A program made the position numbers and the translations under genes. Shown here in pieces: positions 36,994 to 45,248 of a stretch of 64,000 bases of DNA. Each line of letters opens with the position of its first letter. The first letter of the stretch is position 1. The notes under the pieces are model-generated. The model was not told the DNA's origin and ran no database searches. It saw nothing but the letters and a program-made list of their open reading frames with translations. Source of the DNA: J084 sp964471405 (GTDB lineage Bacteria; Pseudomonadota; Alphaproteobacteria; Sphingomonadales; Rhodothalassiaceae); NCBI GenBank assembly GCA_964471405.1, contig CAYYGH010000001.1, forward strand, positions 1-64,000, written 5' to 3'.

Positions 36994-37038
36994 CGTGGTG
37001 CCCCCCTTTCTTCATGGCCCCCGTGGCGTGCCTGCCCC

Positions 37039-37665
37039 CTAGTCTTCGTTCGCGGATGGCTTGTCCTCGCCCGCCCGCTGGCCGATGCGGGGTTCGGTCC
37101 CCGCCAGGAGACGACGAATATTGTCCACATGCTTCCAATAGATCACCACCGCCATCGCGAAGGCGAGCAGCGGCAGTCCGCGCGGTCCCCACAGATAGGC
37201 GTAAAGCGGAGTGAATGCCGCCATCACCAGGGCGGACAGGGAGGAGATCCGGAACAGGATCGCCACCACGAGCCAGGTGAGGGCGGAGGCCAGCCCGACC
37301 GGCCAGGAGATGGCCGCCATCAGGCCGAGGAAGGTCGCCACCCCCTTTCCCCCCTTGAAGCCCAGCCAGACCGGATAGAGATGGCCGGCAAAGGCGGCCG
37401 CTCCGGCCAGCACCGCCCATTGCGGGGCCAGCTGCAGCCCGATCCAGTAGGCGACGGCTCCCTTGGCGGCATCCGCAATCAGGGTCAGCAGCGCGAGCCC
37501 CTTGTGACCGGTGCGCAGCACGTTGGTGGCCCCGATGTTGCCCGACCCGATGCGCCGGATGTCCGGGCCGCCGGCCAGGCGCGTGAAGATCAGCCCGAAG
37601 GGAATCGCACCCAGCAGATAGCCGGCGAGCGCGACAAACGCGGCTGTAAGCAGGGAACCGTCCAT
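37039..37665 (-). CDS. plsY: Acyl-phosphate glycerol-3-phosphate acyltransferase
   Basis: Inner-membrane enzyme that makes lysophosphatidic acid from acyl-phosphate. The 208-residue sequence has the three PlsY motifs: GAIPFGLIFTRL then RIGSGNIGATNVLRTGHKG, the glycine-rich LGFKGGKGVATFLG, and the late HVDNIRRLLAGTEPRIG. Five hydrophobic helices fit the family. The start ATG is preceded by GGAGG at seven bases. It is 19 bases downstream of the pyrC-like gene, so part of the same transcript. Confidence 0.97.
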   Translation of the reverse strand: MDGSLLTAAFVALAGYLLGAIPFGLIFTRLAGGPDIRRIGSGNIGATNVLRTGHKGLALLTLIADAAKGAVAYWIGLQLAPQWAVLAGAAAFAGHLYPVWLGFKGGKGVATFLGLMAAISWPVGLASALTWLVVAILFRISSLSALVMAAFTPLYAYLWGPRGLPLLAFAMAVVIYWKHVDNIRRLLAGTEPRIGQRAGEDKPSANED

Positions 37666-37684
37666 GGTGCTTCCTCCCCGGTCC

Positions 37685-38971
37685 TCACCCCTTCGGGGCC
37701 GCAAGACCGCGGCGGTCAAACTGGACGATGCCGCCGACCATCGTCAAGACGGTCCGTCCCATGACGGGCAGGCCGTCAAACGGCGTATTGTCGGTTTCGG
37801 CCACCAGGCTTGCGGCTTCCACGCGCCAGGGCTCGTCCGGGTCGAAGAGCACGAGATCGGCCGGTGCCCCCACACTCAACCGCGGCCTTTCCAGGCCGAA
37901 GATGCGGGCCGGATGGGTCGTCAGGCGCCGCCAGAGACCGGCAAGATCGAGAAGCCCTTCGCGCGTGAGGGCCAGGCTGAGCGGCAGCAGCGTCTCATAG
38001 CCGATGGCGCCGGGAGCCGCCTCTTCGAAGGGCAGACGCTTGTCATCCTCCCCAAGAGGGGTGTGGGCGGAGGCGATCACCGCGATGGTGCCTTCGGCCA
38101 CGGCCGCCTGGACGGCAAGCCGGTCGTCCTCGCTGCGCAAGGGGGGATCAAGGCGGGCGAAGCTGCGGTATTCGCCGACGGCCATGTCGTTGAGATGGAA
38201 ATAGGCCGGGGTCGTGCCGGCGGTGACCGGTGCGCCGTCTTCCTGCAAGCGGGCGAGGGCGCGCACGCCTTCGGCCGTGGTCAGCGGAAAGAGGTGAACG
38301 GGTTCTCCGGCCAGCCGGGCGAGTCGCGCATCCCGTTCGATCTGGATGCATTCGGCCTCTGCGGGAATGCCGGGAAGACCCAGGATGGCCGCCATCTCGC
38401 CCTCATGCATCACGCCACCTGCGGCAAGCTCCGGCTCCAGCGGCAGGGAGATGACCGGTCGTGCGAAGCGGCGGGCGTAGGTGAGCGCCCGGCGCATGAG
38501 CTGGGCGGAACGCACCGGCCGGCGACCATCCGAGAAAGCGATCGCGCCCGCCTCGGCCATCAGCCCGAGCTCGGCCAGAGCCTCGCCGGCCAGTCCCCGG
38601 CTCAAGGCGCCGACAGGATGCACGCGTGGTCCGTGAGGCGGATGGTCGTTCGTGAGCAGGGCCACCATCGCCGCATGATCGATCACCGGTGAGACGGCAT
38701 CGGGCATCACCAGCACGGTCGTAATGCCGCCCGCGAGCGCCGCCCGGGGATCGATCGCCCAGCTTGCCGTATCGATGATCCCCGGTGCCAGCATCAGCCC
38801 GTCCGCATCGATTACCCGGCAGCCTCTGCGCTCGCCCTCGGCGTCCGCCCCGAGAGCCTGGATGCGGCCTTCGGCGACAAGCACGGCACCTTCGCTTTCG
38901 CCCTCTTCCGGATCGAGCAGACGCGCATGGCGGATCAGCAGGGGAGGGGGCGGTGCATTGTGCATCGTCAT
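37685..38971 (-). CDS. Dihydroorotase-like protein lacking metal ligands (PyrC'/PyrX type)
   Basis: A 428-residue dihydroorotase homologue. Its sequence follows the family throughout (AGGITTVLVMPDA, RRALTYARRFARPVI, LPFEEAAPGAIGYETLLPL, GAPADLVLFDPDEPW), but the HxH metal motif is replaced: PGIIDTASWAID. The catalytic Asp region reads IASAHTPLGEDDK instead of TDHAPH. Such inactive forms are known next to pyrB (PyrX of Pseudomonas, and related alphaproteobacterial proteins), where they help assemble aspartate transcarbamoylase. The start overlaps the pyrB stop as ATGA, fitting a structural partner. A catalytic pyrC should exist elsewhere. Confidence 0.93.
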   Translation of the reverse strand: MTMHNAPPPPLLIRHARLLDPEEGESEGAVLVAEGRIQALGADAEGERRGCRVIDADGLMLAPGIIDTASWAIDPRAALAGGITTVLVMPDAVSPVIDHAAMVALLTNDHPPHGPRVHPVGALSRGLAGEALAELGLMAEAGAIAFSDGRRPVRSAQLMRRALTYARRFARPVISLPLEPELAAGGVMHEGEMAAILGLPGIPAEAECIQIERDARLARLAGEPVHLFPLTTAEGVRALARLQEDGAPVTAGTTPAYFHLNDMAVGEYRSFARLDPPLRSEDDRLAVQAAVAEGTIAVIASAHTPLGEDDKRLPFEEAAPGAIGYETLLPLSLALTREGLLDLAGLWRRLTTHPARIFGLERPRLSVGAPADLVLFDPDEPWRVEAASLVAETDNTPFDGLPVMGRTVLTMVGGIVQFDRRGLAAPKG

Positions 38972-39978
38972 GAGGCCGTCTCCAGACGCCTGCGCGTGAG
39001 CACGGCAAGACACGCCATCCGCACGGCCACGCCCATGGCGACCTGCTCCTCGATTGCGGAATGGGCAAGGTCGTCGGCGACGGCGGTCGCAATCTCCACA
39101 CCCCGGTTCATGGGACCGGGATGCATGACGAGCGCATCCGGCCGCGCACGGGCCAGCTTTTCCGCGCTCAGCCCGTAGAAGTGAAAGAACTCCTTCTCGC
39201 TGGGCAGATAGGCGCCGGCCATGCGTTCCTTCTGCAATCGCAGCATCATGACGACGTCCGCATCCCGGATGCCTTCTTCCATGTCCTCGAAGACCTGCGC
39301 GCCAAGCCGGTCGGCTGCGGGAGGAAGCAGTGTCGGTGGCGCCACCAGCCGCACCTCGGCCCCCAGCCGGGAGAGCAGCAGGAGATTGGAGCGCGCTACC
39401 CGCGAATGCAGGATATCCCCGCAGATCGCCACCACCAGACCGGCGATCCGTCCCTTGCGGCGGCGGATGGTGAGGGCATCGAGCAGGGCCTGGGTGGGAT
39501 GTTCGTGGCGGCCGTCCCCCGCATTGATCACGGCGCAGTTGACCTTGGCCGCCAGCAGATGGGCGGCGCCGGAGCTTGCGTGACGCACGACCAGCACGTC
39601 CGGGCGCATGGCATTGAGCGTCTGCGCCGTATCAAGCAGCGTTTCGCCCTTCTTGATCGAGGAGGCGGCCACCGCAAAGGAAACCGTATCCATTCCGAGC
39701 CGCTTGCCCGCGATTTCGAACGACATCAGCGTGCGCGTCGAAGCCTCGAAGAACAGATTGATCTGGGTAAGGCCGTCGCGCCGCGCATCCGCGGGCACGC
39801 AGCGCGTGTCGACAAAGCGTTCGGCCTGATCGAGGAGATAGAGAATCTCCGGCGGCTCCAGCCCGGCAATGCCGAGCAGATGGCGATGGGGGAAAGGATC
39901 GGGAGAACCCGCACTGGCGGTCTGCGCGCTCCGCCCGGCCCCGCTTGCGGCCGCATCCGGCTTGTCGGATCCCGGCAT
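38968..39978 (-). CDS. pyrB: Aspartate carbamoyltransferase catalytic subunit
   Basis: Condenses carbamoyl phosphate and aspartate in pyrimidine synthesis. The 336-residue protein has the carbamoyl-phosphate site FFEASTRTLMSFE, INAGDGRHEHPTQALLD, and HPGPMNRGVEIA. The first 30 residues (Ala/Gly/Ser-rich) are an extension over the usual N-terminus; an internal start is not obvious and no good ribosome site is visible, so the exact start is uncertain. It is coupled to the dihydroorotase-like gene and follows a phosphatase gene after 63 bases. Confidence 0.97.
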   Translation of the reverse strand: MPGSDKPDAAASGAGRSAQTASAGSPDPFPHRHLLGIAGLEPPEILYLLDQAERFVDTRCVPADARRDGLTQINLFFEASTRTLMSFEIAGKRLGMDTVSFAVAASSIKKGETLLDTAQTLNAMRPDVLVVRHASSGAAHLLAAKVNCAVINAGDGRHEHPTQALLDALTIRRRKGRIAGLVVAICGDILHSRVARSNLLLLSRLGAEVRLVAPPTLLPPAADRLGAQVFEDMEEGIRDADVVMMLRLQKERMAGAYLPSEKEFFHFYGLSAEKLARARPDALVMHPGPMNRGVEIATAVADDLAHSAIEEQVAMGVAVRMACLAVLTRRRLETAS

Positions 39979-40041
39979 CGATCAGGCAATTCTTTCTGTC
40001 AGAGCTTGTCTGCCTGAGACGGCCTCTTAGCGTGAAGCCCC

Positions 40042-40782
40042 TCATGCACGCAAGCCGCCGGTCGCCGATCGGGCATCGGCCACCAGATCCAGAAGGGTAT
40101 CAAGAGGCATCAGGGTGAGCGGTCCCCCATAGACGGCGCCGGTGTCGATGAAGACCGCATTGCCCAGCACCGCCGGCCGGGGAATGGGGGTGTGGCCGTG
40201 GACGGTGGCAGCCACGTCTTCCGTGATATGGGGCGCGCCCGCACGCAGGATCCGACGCCCCCACAGCAGCCGCTCGCGCAAGGGCGGATCCGCAAGAGCC
40301 GTATCGAGCAGGTCCCAGCGTGGAAGCGGATATTCGGCATGCACGACGCCGATCGGGGCGCCCCGGCTTCTGCGCAGGGTGATCGCGATCGGCATGGCCA
40401 GCACCCGCGCCCTCAGATCGGGCCAGACCGCGGGGTCCACCCTCTTGATCCATGCGCCGCCATTGATCATCCAGTGGGCGAAGGCGGGACTGTCCGCCCC
40501 AGCGGCCAGGGCATCGGCCATCATCTGCTCGTGATTGCCACGGACGGTGAAAAACCAGGGCTCCTCGGCCAGGGCGAGGGCCTGCAGGCTGTCCGGGCCG
40601 CGATCGATGAGATCGCCAACGGCGATCACCCGGTCACGCCCGGGATCGAAGCCCACCGATTCCAGCGCCGCGGCCAGCTTGCCGGTCTCGCCATGAAGAT
40701 CACCGAGAAAGAAGTCGCGCCCGGCCGTATTGGCGGGCAGGTCGCGGATCGGGGCGGCTTCCTTCTGTTGCTGCGGCATCAT
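40042..40782 (-). CDS. PP2A-type metallophosphoesterase
   Basis: A 246-residue serine/threonine-phosphatase-like or Ap4A-hydrolase-like metalloenzyme. The metal motifs are in order: FFLGDLHGETGK, AVGDLIDRGPDS, TVRGNHEQMM, VVHAEYP and the late VHGHTPIPRP. The group acts on phosphoproteins or dinucleoside polyphosphates in the cytosol; which one cannot be told. Two adjacent ATGs (40782, 40779) follow AGGA. It is the first gene of the minus-strand run that includes pyrB, and is divergent from bioA, so the 119-base gap should carry promoters for both. Confidence 0.88.
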   Translation of the reverse strand: MMPQQQKEAAPIRDLPANTAGRDFFLGDLHGETGKLAAALESVGFDPGRDRVIAVGDLIDRGPDSLQALALAEEPWFFTVRGNHEQMMADALAAGADSPAFAHWMINGGAWIKRVDPAVWPDLRARVLAMPIAITLRRSRGAPIGVVHAEYPLPRWDLLDTALADPPLRERLLWGRRILRAGAPHITEDVAATVHGHTPIPRPAVLGNAVFIDTGAVYGGPLTLMPLDTLLDLVADARSATGGLRA

Positions 40783-40901
40783 CCTGCGTCCTGCGGTCAC
40801 GAGCGCTCTTGTCTCGTCTGCGTCCTCATTCTAGCTGGGAAGCGCCCCTGCCCGGGACAAGAGAGGGGCCATCCACACGGCAAGGATCGCAGGATAGACA
40901 G

Positions 40902-42188
40902 ATGACAGCCTCTCCCGAGTCCGCCACCGAGCCCGCCTGGTACGCCGCGGCGCTGCGGCACTGCTGGCGCCCCTATACCCAGATGAAGACGGCAGCGCCG
41001 CCCCTGCCGGTGGTGGCAACCCGCGGCAGCCGCATCCATCTTGCCGACGGGCGTGAACTCGTTGACGGGATCGCCAGCTGGTGGACGGCAGTGCACGGCT
41101 ACAACCACCCGCATATCCTGGCCGCCATGAAGCGCCAGCTCGAAGTCATGCCGCATGTGATGTTCGGCGGGCTCACCCATGAGCCGGCGGCGCGCCTGGC
41201 TGCGCGGCTGGCCGCTCTTGCGCCGGGGGATCTGGAGCATGTGTTCTTTGCCGAATCGGGATCGGTGGCGGTAGAGGTCGCCATCAAGATGGCGCGCCAG
41301 TACTGGCTGAATCAGGGGGAAAAGCGGCCGAAGCTTCTGTTCTTCCGCGGAGCCTATCATGGCGACACCTTCGCGACCATGGCCATCTCGGATCCCGAGG
41401 AGGGCATGCACCGGCTTTTTGCCGGCATGCTGGAAGAGCATGTTCTGGCCGAGCTGCCGGTGGACGAGGCAGGCACCGCGGCCCTGGATTCCCTCCTGGA
41501 GCGCCATGCTCCGCAACTGGCGGCAATCGTGGTGGAGCCGCTGGTCCAGGGTGCGTCAGGCATGCGCATGCATGCGCCCGAGACCCTGCAGCGAATCCGT
41601 TCGGCCGCGGATCGTCACGGACTGCTGCTGATCGCGGATGAAATCTTTACCGGCTTCGGTCGTACGGGAACGATGTTCGCCTGCGAGCAGGCCGGCATCG
41701 TGCCGGACATCATGACCGTCTCCAAGGCGCTGACCGGGGGGCACGCGCCGCTTTCGGCCGCGATCGCGCGGCGGCATGTCTTCGCGGCCTTTCTGGATGA
41801 GGATCCGGACAAGGCGCTGATGCACGGGCCCACCTACATGGCCTACGCATTGGGTGCGGCCGCCGCCAATGCCTCCCTTGACCTGTTCGCCGGCGCCGAC
41901 CGCCTGGCGCAGGCGCGGGCGATCGAGGCGGCCTTTCGGGAGATGCTGTCCGATCTTGCGGCTGCGCCACCGGTCGTCGATCTGCGCATCAGGGGCGCCA
42001 TCGCGGCGGTGGAACTGGCAGGCGATCTGGCATGGACGCGCGATCAGATCACCCGGGCCTTTCTGGCGCGGGGCGTGTGGTTGCGCCCGCTTGAGCGCGT
42101 GATCTATCTGACCCCCGCGCTGACCATCCCCGAGGCCGATCTTGCGCGGCTGCTGGAGGCGGTGCGGGCAGTCGTGCGAAGGCTGTGA
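40902..42188 (+). CDS. bioA: Adenosylmethionine-8-amino-7-oxononanoate aminotransferase
   Basis: PLP enzyme that converts KAPA to DAPA in biotin synthesis with SAM as amino donor. The 428-residue protein starts with the BioA-type RHCWRPYTQMKTA, then DGIASWWTAVHGYNHP, PLP phosphate-binding FFAESGSVAVEVAIKMA, FRGAYHGDTFATMA, ADEIFTGFGRTG, and the Schiff-base lysine in TVSKALTGGHAPLSA. The start has AGGA seven bases before it. bioF and bioD lie 3-6 kb downstream on the same strand, separated by other genes; bioB is not in the window. Confidence 0.96.
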   Translation: MTASPESATEPAWYAAALRHCWRPYTQMKTAAPPLPVVATRGSRIHLADGRELVDGIASWWTAVHGYNHPHILAAMKRQLEVMPHVMFGGLTHEPAARLAARLAALAPGDLEHVFFAESGSVAVEVAIKMARQYWLNQGEKRPKLLFFRGAYHGDTFATMAISDPEEGMHRLFAGMLEEHVLAELPVDEAGTAALDSLLERHAPQLAAIVVEPLVQGASGMRMHAPETLQRIRSAADRHGLLLIADEIFTGFGRTGTMFACEQAGIVPDIMTVSKALTGGHAPLSAAIARRHVFAAFLDEDPDKALMHGPTYMAYALGAAAANASLDLFAGADRLAQARAIEAAFREMLSDLAAAPPVVDLRIRGAIAAVELAGDLAWTRDQITRAFLARGVWLRPLERVIYLTPALTIPEADLARLLEAVRAVVRRL

Positions 42189-42292
42189 GGCGGCTTTGCT
42201 TGCTGGTTCCGGCAGGTGACGATGCCCGATCCCGGCGCCAGTATGCGCAAGAGACATGAGAAGGGGCGGCACGGCTGAGAGGAAGATGGGCG

Positions 42293-43438
42293 ATGGAATT
42301 CGCACTCTCGGATGAACAGCGGCTGATCGCGGAAAGCGCCGCCAGGTTCGTGGCGGATCGTTACGATTTCGAAACAAGGAGGCGGCTTGCGGCCGGCGAG
42401 GAGGGGTTTGCGCGCGAGAACTGGCGTCAATTTGCCGAGCTCGGCTGGCTGGCTCTGCCTTTTCCCGAAGAGCTGGGGGGACTGGGCGGCACGGCGGTCG
42501 AGGTGATGCTGCTGATGGAGGCCTTCGGCCGGGGACTTGTGCTTGAACCCTATCTGCCGGCGATCCTGCTGGCCGGCCGTGCGATCGCCGAGACGGCGCC
42601 TCGGGAAGAGGCGACCGCGCTGCTGGCGCCGCTGCTGGCCGGTGAGCGCATCTATGCTCTTGCCGCGGAGGAGGCGGACAGCCGCGGCGACCTTTCCGCG
42701 ATCGTCACGACAGCGCGGCGGGTGACGGACGGTCATGTTCTTGCCGGACGCAAGGCGGTCGTGCTGGCGGCGCCGACGGCGGACACCTTTGTGGTACTTG
42801 CCCGTCTTGAGGGGGAAGAGGGAGGTGAGGGGCTCCAGCTCTTTCTGGTGCCCCGCGAAAGTCCGGGGGTGACGGTGGTCGGTTATCGGACGACCGATGG
42901 CGGCCGGGCCGGCGAGCTTGTGCTCGATGATGTGGCGGTGCCCGCATCGGCCGCTCTCGGTGAGCCGGGGCGGCCGACGGAGGCCGCGCTGGAGCGGGTG
43001 CGCGAGGAGGCCGCTCTGGCCATCACCGCCGAGATCCTGGGGTTGGCCACCGCCGCCTTCGCCGCCACCCGGCAGTATCTGACCACCAGGCACCAGTTTG
43101 GCCGCCCGCTTGCCGCCTTTCAGGTCCTTCAGCATCGCCTGGCCGACATGCTGATCGCGACCGAGGAGCTGCGTTCGATCGTGGCCGCGGCCACGATGCG
43201 CCATGTGGCGGCTCCCATGACGGCCGAAGCGCGCAAGCTGACGGCAGCCGCCGTCGTCAAGGCCCTGGAGGCCGGCCAGTTCGTCACGGCCCAGGCGGTG
43301 CAGCTGCATGGCGGCATGGGGGTCTCGGAGGAGCTCAACATCGGCACCTATTTCAAGCACTTCCATGCGCTCAAGGCCCTGCTCGGGGATGATCACCACG
43401 CTCTCGACAGGATTGCGCTGACGGCGCATGCCGCCTGA
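42293..43438 (+). CDS. Acyl-CoA dehydrogenase family protein
   Basis: A 381-residue flavoprotein of the acyl-CoA dehydrogenase superfamily. It has the N-terminal helical domain (LSDEQRLIAESAARFV, LGWLALPFPEELGGLGG), a middle beta domain and a C-terminal part with TRHQFGRPLAAFQVLQHRLADM and VQLHGGMGVSEELNIG. The middle domain lacks the common FCLTEP-type FAD contact (it reads YALAAEEADSRGD), a feature of the smaller, PimD-like subunits that pair with another dehydrogenase. Its position 104 bases after bioA invites a link to pimeloyl supply, but this is speculation. AGAGGAAG precedes the ATG. Confidence 0.88.
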   Translation: MEFALSDEQRLIAESAARFVADRYDFETRRRLAAGEEGFARENWRQFAELGWLALPFPEELGGLGGTAVEVMLLMEAFGRGLVLEPYLPAILLAGRAIAETAPREEATALLAPLLAGERIYALAAEEADSRGDLSAIVTTARRVTDGHVLAGRKAVVLAAPTADTFVVLARLEGEEGGEGLQLFLVPRESPGVTVVGYRTTDGGRAGELVLDDVAVPASAALGEPGRPTEAALERVREEAALAITAEILGLATAAFAATRQYLTTRHQFGRPLAAFQVLQHRLADMLIATEELRSIVAAATMRHVAAPMTAEARKLTAAAVVKALEAGQFVTAQAVQLHGGMGVSEELNIGTYFKHFHALKALLGDDHHALDRIALTAHAA

Positions 43439-43448
43439 CGGGGACGTC

Positions 43449-43476
43449 ATGGAACGGGCAGGATGGAACGGGCAGG
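43449..43476 (+). repeat. 14-bp perfect tandem duplication at a gene start
   Basis: ATGGAACGGGCAGG occurs twice head to tail (43449-43462 and 43463-43476). The duplication is not a multiple of three, so the two ATGs are in different frames and only the second leads into the UDG gene. The upstream copy keeps the better-placed GGGGA. Confidence 0.9.
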
Positions 43477-44107
43477 CGGGAACAGGATGGACGCCGGTCA
43501 CGGAGGACGGGGGGAGAGTCTGCCCGACCTGCTGGCCCGGATCCGCAATTGCCGGCTCTGCGCACCGCATCTGCCCCATGAGCCTCGGCCGGTGCTGCAG
43601 GCGGGCCCGTGCGCCCGGATCCTGCTCGTCGGCCAGGCACCCGGACGCCGCGTGCACGAAACGGGGCTGCCCTTCAATGATCCTTCCGGCGAGCGTCTGC
43701 GCAGCTGGCTCGGTGTCACGCGCGCCCAGTTCTATGACGACACGCTCTTCCAGATCATCCCCATGGGCTTCTGCTGGCCCGGAACGGTCAAGGGCAAGGG
43801 CGATCTGCCCCCGCGCCCGGAATGCGCCGCCACCTGGCGCAGGCGGCTGCTGGCCACTCTGCCGGAGCCCGAGCTGACCGTTCTCATCGGCCGCTATGCG
43901 ATCGCCTGGCATCTGGGCCGCGAGGCCCTGGCGGAAGGGGTGAACGGCGTGGTCGCCCGCTGGCGGAGCTGGTGGCCGCGGCTCGTTCCGCTGCCCCATC
44001 CCTCGCCACGCAACATCGCCTGGTTCAAGCGCCATCCCTGGTTCGAGGCGGAGGTGGTTCCGGCCCTGCGGGAGCGGGTGGCCGCGATTGTCGCCCGGCA
44101 GGGTTAG
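43463..44107 (+). CDS. Uracil-DNA glycosylase superfamily protein
   Basis: A 214-residue member of the UDG superfamily. Motif 1 is ILLVGQAPGRRVHETGLPFN, followed by DPSGERLRSWLGV and a C-terminal PLPHPSPRNIAWFKRHPWF, which holds the catalytic-loop His-Pro-Ser. Cysteines (NCRLCAPHL) are fewer than in the iron-sulfur families 4 and 5, so this looks like the less-studied group often annotated simply as UDG family. Base-excision activity is expected, unproven. The start is complicated by a 14-bp tandem duplication; ATG 43463 and ATG 43487 are both in frame. Confidence 0.85.
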   Translation: MERAGGNRMDAGHGGRGESLPDLLARIRNCRLCAPHLPHEPRPVLQAGPCARILLVGQAPGRRVHETGLPFNDPSGERLRSWLGVTRAQFYDDTLFQIIPMGFCWPGTVKGKGDLPPRPECAATWRRRLLATLPEPELTVLIGRYAIAWHLGREALAEGVNGVVARWRSWWPRLVPLPHPSPRNIAWFKRHPWFEAEVVPALRERVAAIVARQG

Positions 44108-44168
44108 GCGGGACGGAACGGGATGAAGGACCCTTGCGGCCTTCGTTTCGCTTCCGGTTCGCCCGCAA

Positions 44169-44197
44169 TTGACAGCTGTTGAGGGCTTCGTTAACCA
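44169..44197 (+). promoter_or_regulatory. Candidate popZ promoter with TTAACC half-site
   Basis: A perfect TTGACA (44169-44174) is followed after 17 bases by TAACCA (44192-44197). The -10 is weak, but it overlaps TTAACC, a CtrA half-site. It lies about 90 bases before the popZ start. Confidence 0.35.
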
Positions 44198-44287
44198 CAT
44201 CGTAGGGGTTTTGCGGCCATGATGGGGTCCTGGCCCGGGCAGATGAGGCCGGTTTTCGCATGGCCGAACGAGGAGTGGCGAGCGCTC

Positions 44288-44935
44288 ATGGCAGACGCGA
44301 CCGACAAAGAGCCCACCATGGAGGAGATCCTCGCCTCCATCCGCCGGATCATCTCCGAAGAGGCGGAAGAAGACCGCGCGCAGGCGTCGGAAGAGCCCGC
44401 CGAAGAGCAGGCGGCTGCCGAGCCGGCCGCTCCGGCCGAGGAAGAGGAGCCGGCAGAAGAAGCCCTCGATCCCCAGGCCGCAGCCGATGCCCTGTTTGCG
44501 GAAGACGCCGAGGAGGAGGAACCGGCGGAGCCGGAACCCGAGCCCGAGGAGCCGGAGGCGGCAGAAGAGGGCGCCGAGGAGGAGGATGACGTTTTCGAGC
44601 TGACGGAACCGGCCGAGGAGGAACCGGCGGAGGATTTCGCAGCCGCGCTCACTGCAGCCGATGAGCGGGTGGGCGAGGCCGAAGAAGAGGTGCCGCCGGA
44701 AGAGGAGGCCATCGTCTCCCCGCCGACGGAGCTGAAGGTTTCGGCATCCTTCGCCGAGCTGTCCGCTATGCTGATCAAGAGCGCGGACGGGGGTGCCCCC
44801 ACCCTGGAAGGCCTGGTCCGCGAGATGCTCAAGCCGATGATGCGGGCCTGGCTGGATGAGAATCTGCCCCGCATCGTGGAAGACATGGTGGCCCAGGAGA
44901 TCGCGCGCCTGTCCGCCCGCTCGCGCCGTCGCTAG
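44288..44935 (+). CDS. popZ: PopZ-type polar organizing protein (DUF2497)
   Basis: Cell-pole scaffold that self-assembles and holds chromosome origins in alphaproteobacteria. The N-terminal recruiting helix EPTMEEILASIRRIISEEAEE is followed by about 100 residues of Pro/Glu/Ala-rich disordered linker and then C-terminal assembly helices (GGAPTLEGLVREMLKPMMRAW, LPRIVEDMVAQEIARL) with a basic RSRRR end. The 215-residue length is in range. Start at ATG 44288 because the conserved helix begins ten residues in; upstream codons are not family-like. It is usually beside valS, which is not the case here. Confidence 0.92.
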   Translation: MADATDKEPTMEEILASIRRIISEEAEEDRAQASEEPAEEQAAAEPAAPAEEEEPAEEALDPQAAADALFAEDAEEEEPAEPEPEPEEPEAAEEGAEEEDDVFELTEPAEEEPAEDFAAALTAADERVGEAEEEVPPEEEAIVSPPTELKVSASFAELSAMLIKSADGGAPTLEGLVREMLKPMMRAWLDENLPRIVEDMVAQEIARLSARSRRR

Positions 44936-45248
44936 TAGGGCGGACCGGCAACCCGCGTGGGCCGGGGCGGCCTTTACCGTTTCGTATCCGTAACGAGTTG
45001 GCACGATGAAGAGCCGGGCGGGCGGACCGTTGTGGTCCGGCCGGCAAGCGGCCGACCGTCTTCGGCTTCCCGGATGAAAGGGGGCTCGAAGCGGCCTCCT
45101 GGCAGGCGCGGCATGATGACCCGCCCTGCTCTGCTTGACGCCTTCCCGTTCCGGCGCCTATGGCGCGCCTGTCATCCGGTCGGAGCCCGCATCGGGAGGC
45201 CCTGGGCCTTCGGCCGCAGCAGGACGATGAGACGGGACGGGAGACGGA
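44936..45248. other. 313-base gap between popZ and bioF
   Basis: No gene recognised and no clear terminator for popZ; some inverted GC-rich sequence follows its stop (GGCGGACC...GGGGCGGCC). The bioF ribosome site GGGAG is at the right edge. Confidence 0.4.

Noticed and set aside
42104..45004. A 966-residue minus-strand frame across the acyl-CoA dehydrogenase, UDG and popZ genes
   Set aside because: Spans three clearly coding plus-strand genes; its Leu/Phe/Arg-rich stretch is just the reverse of the popZ Glu/Pro linker.
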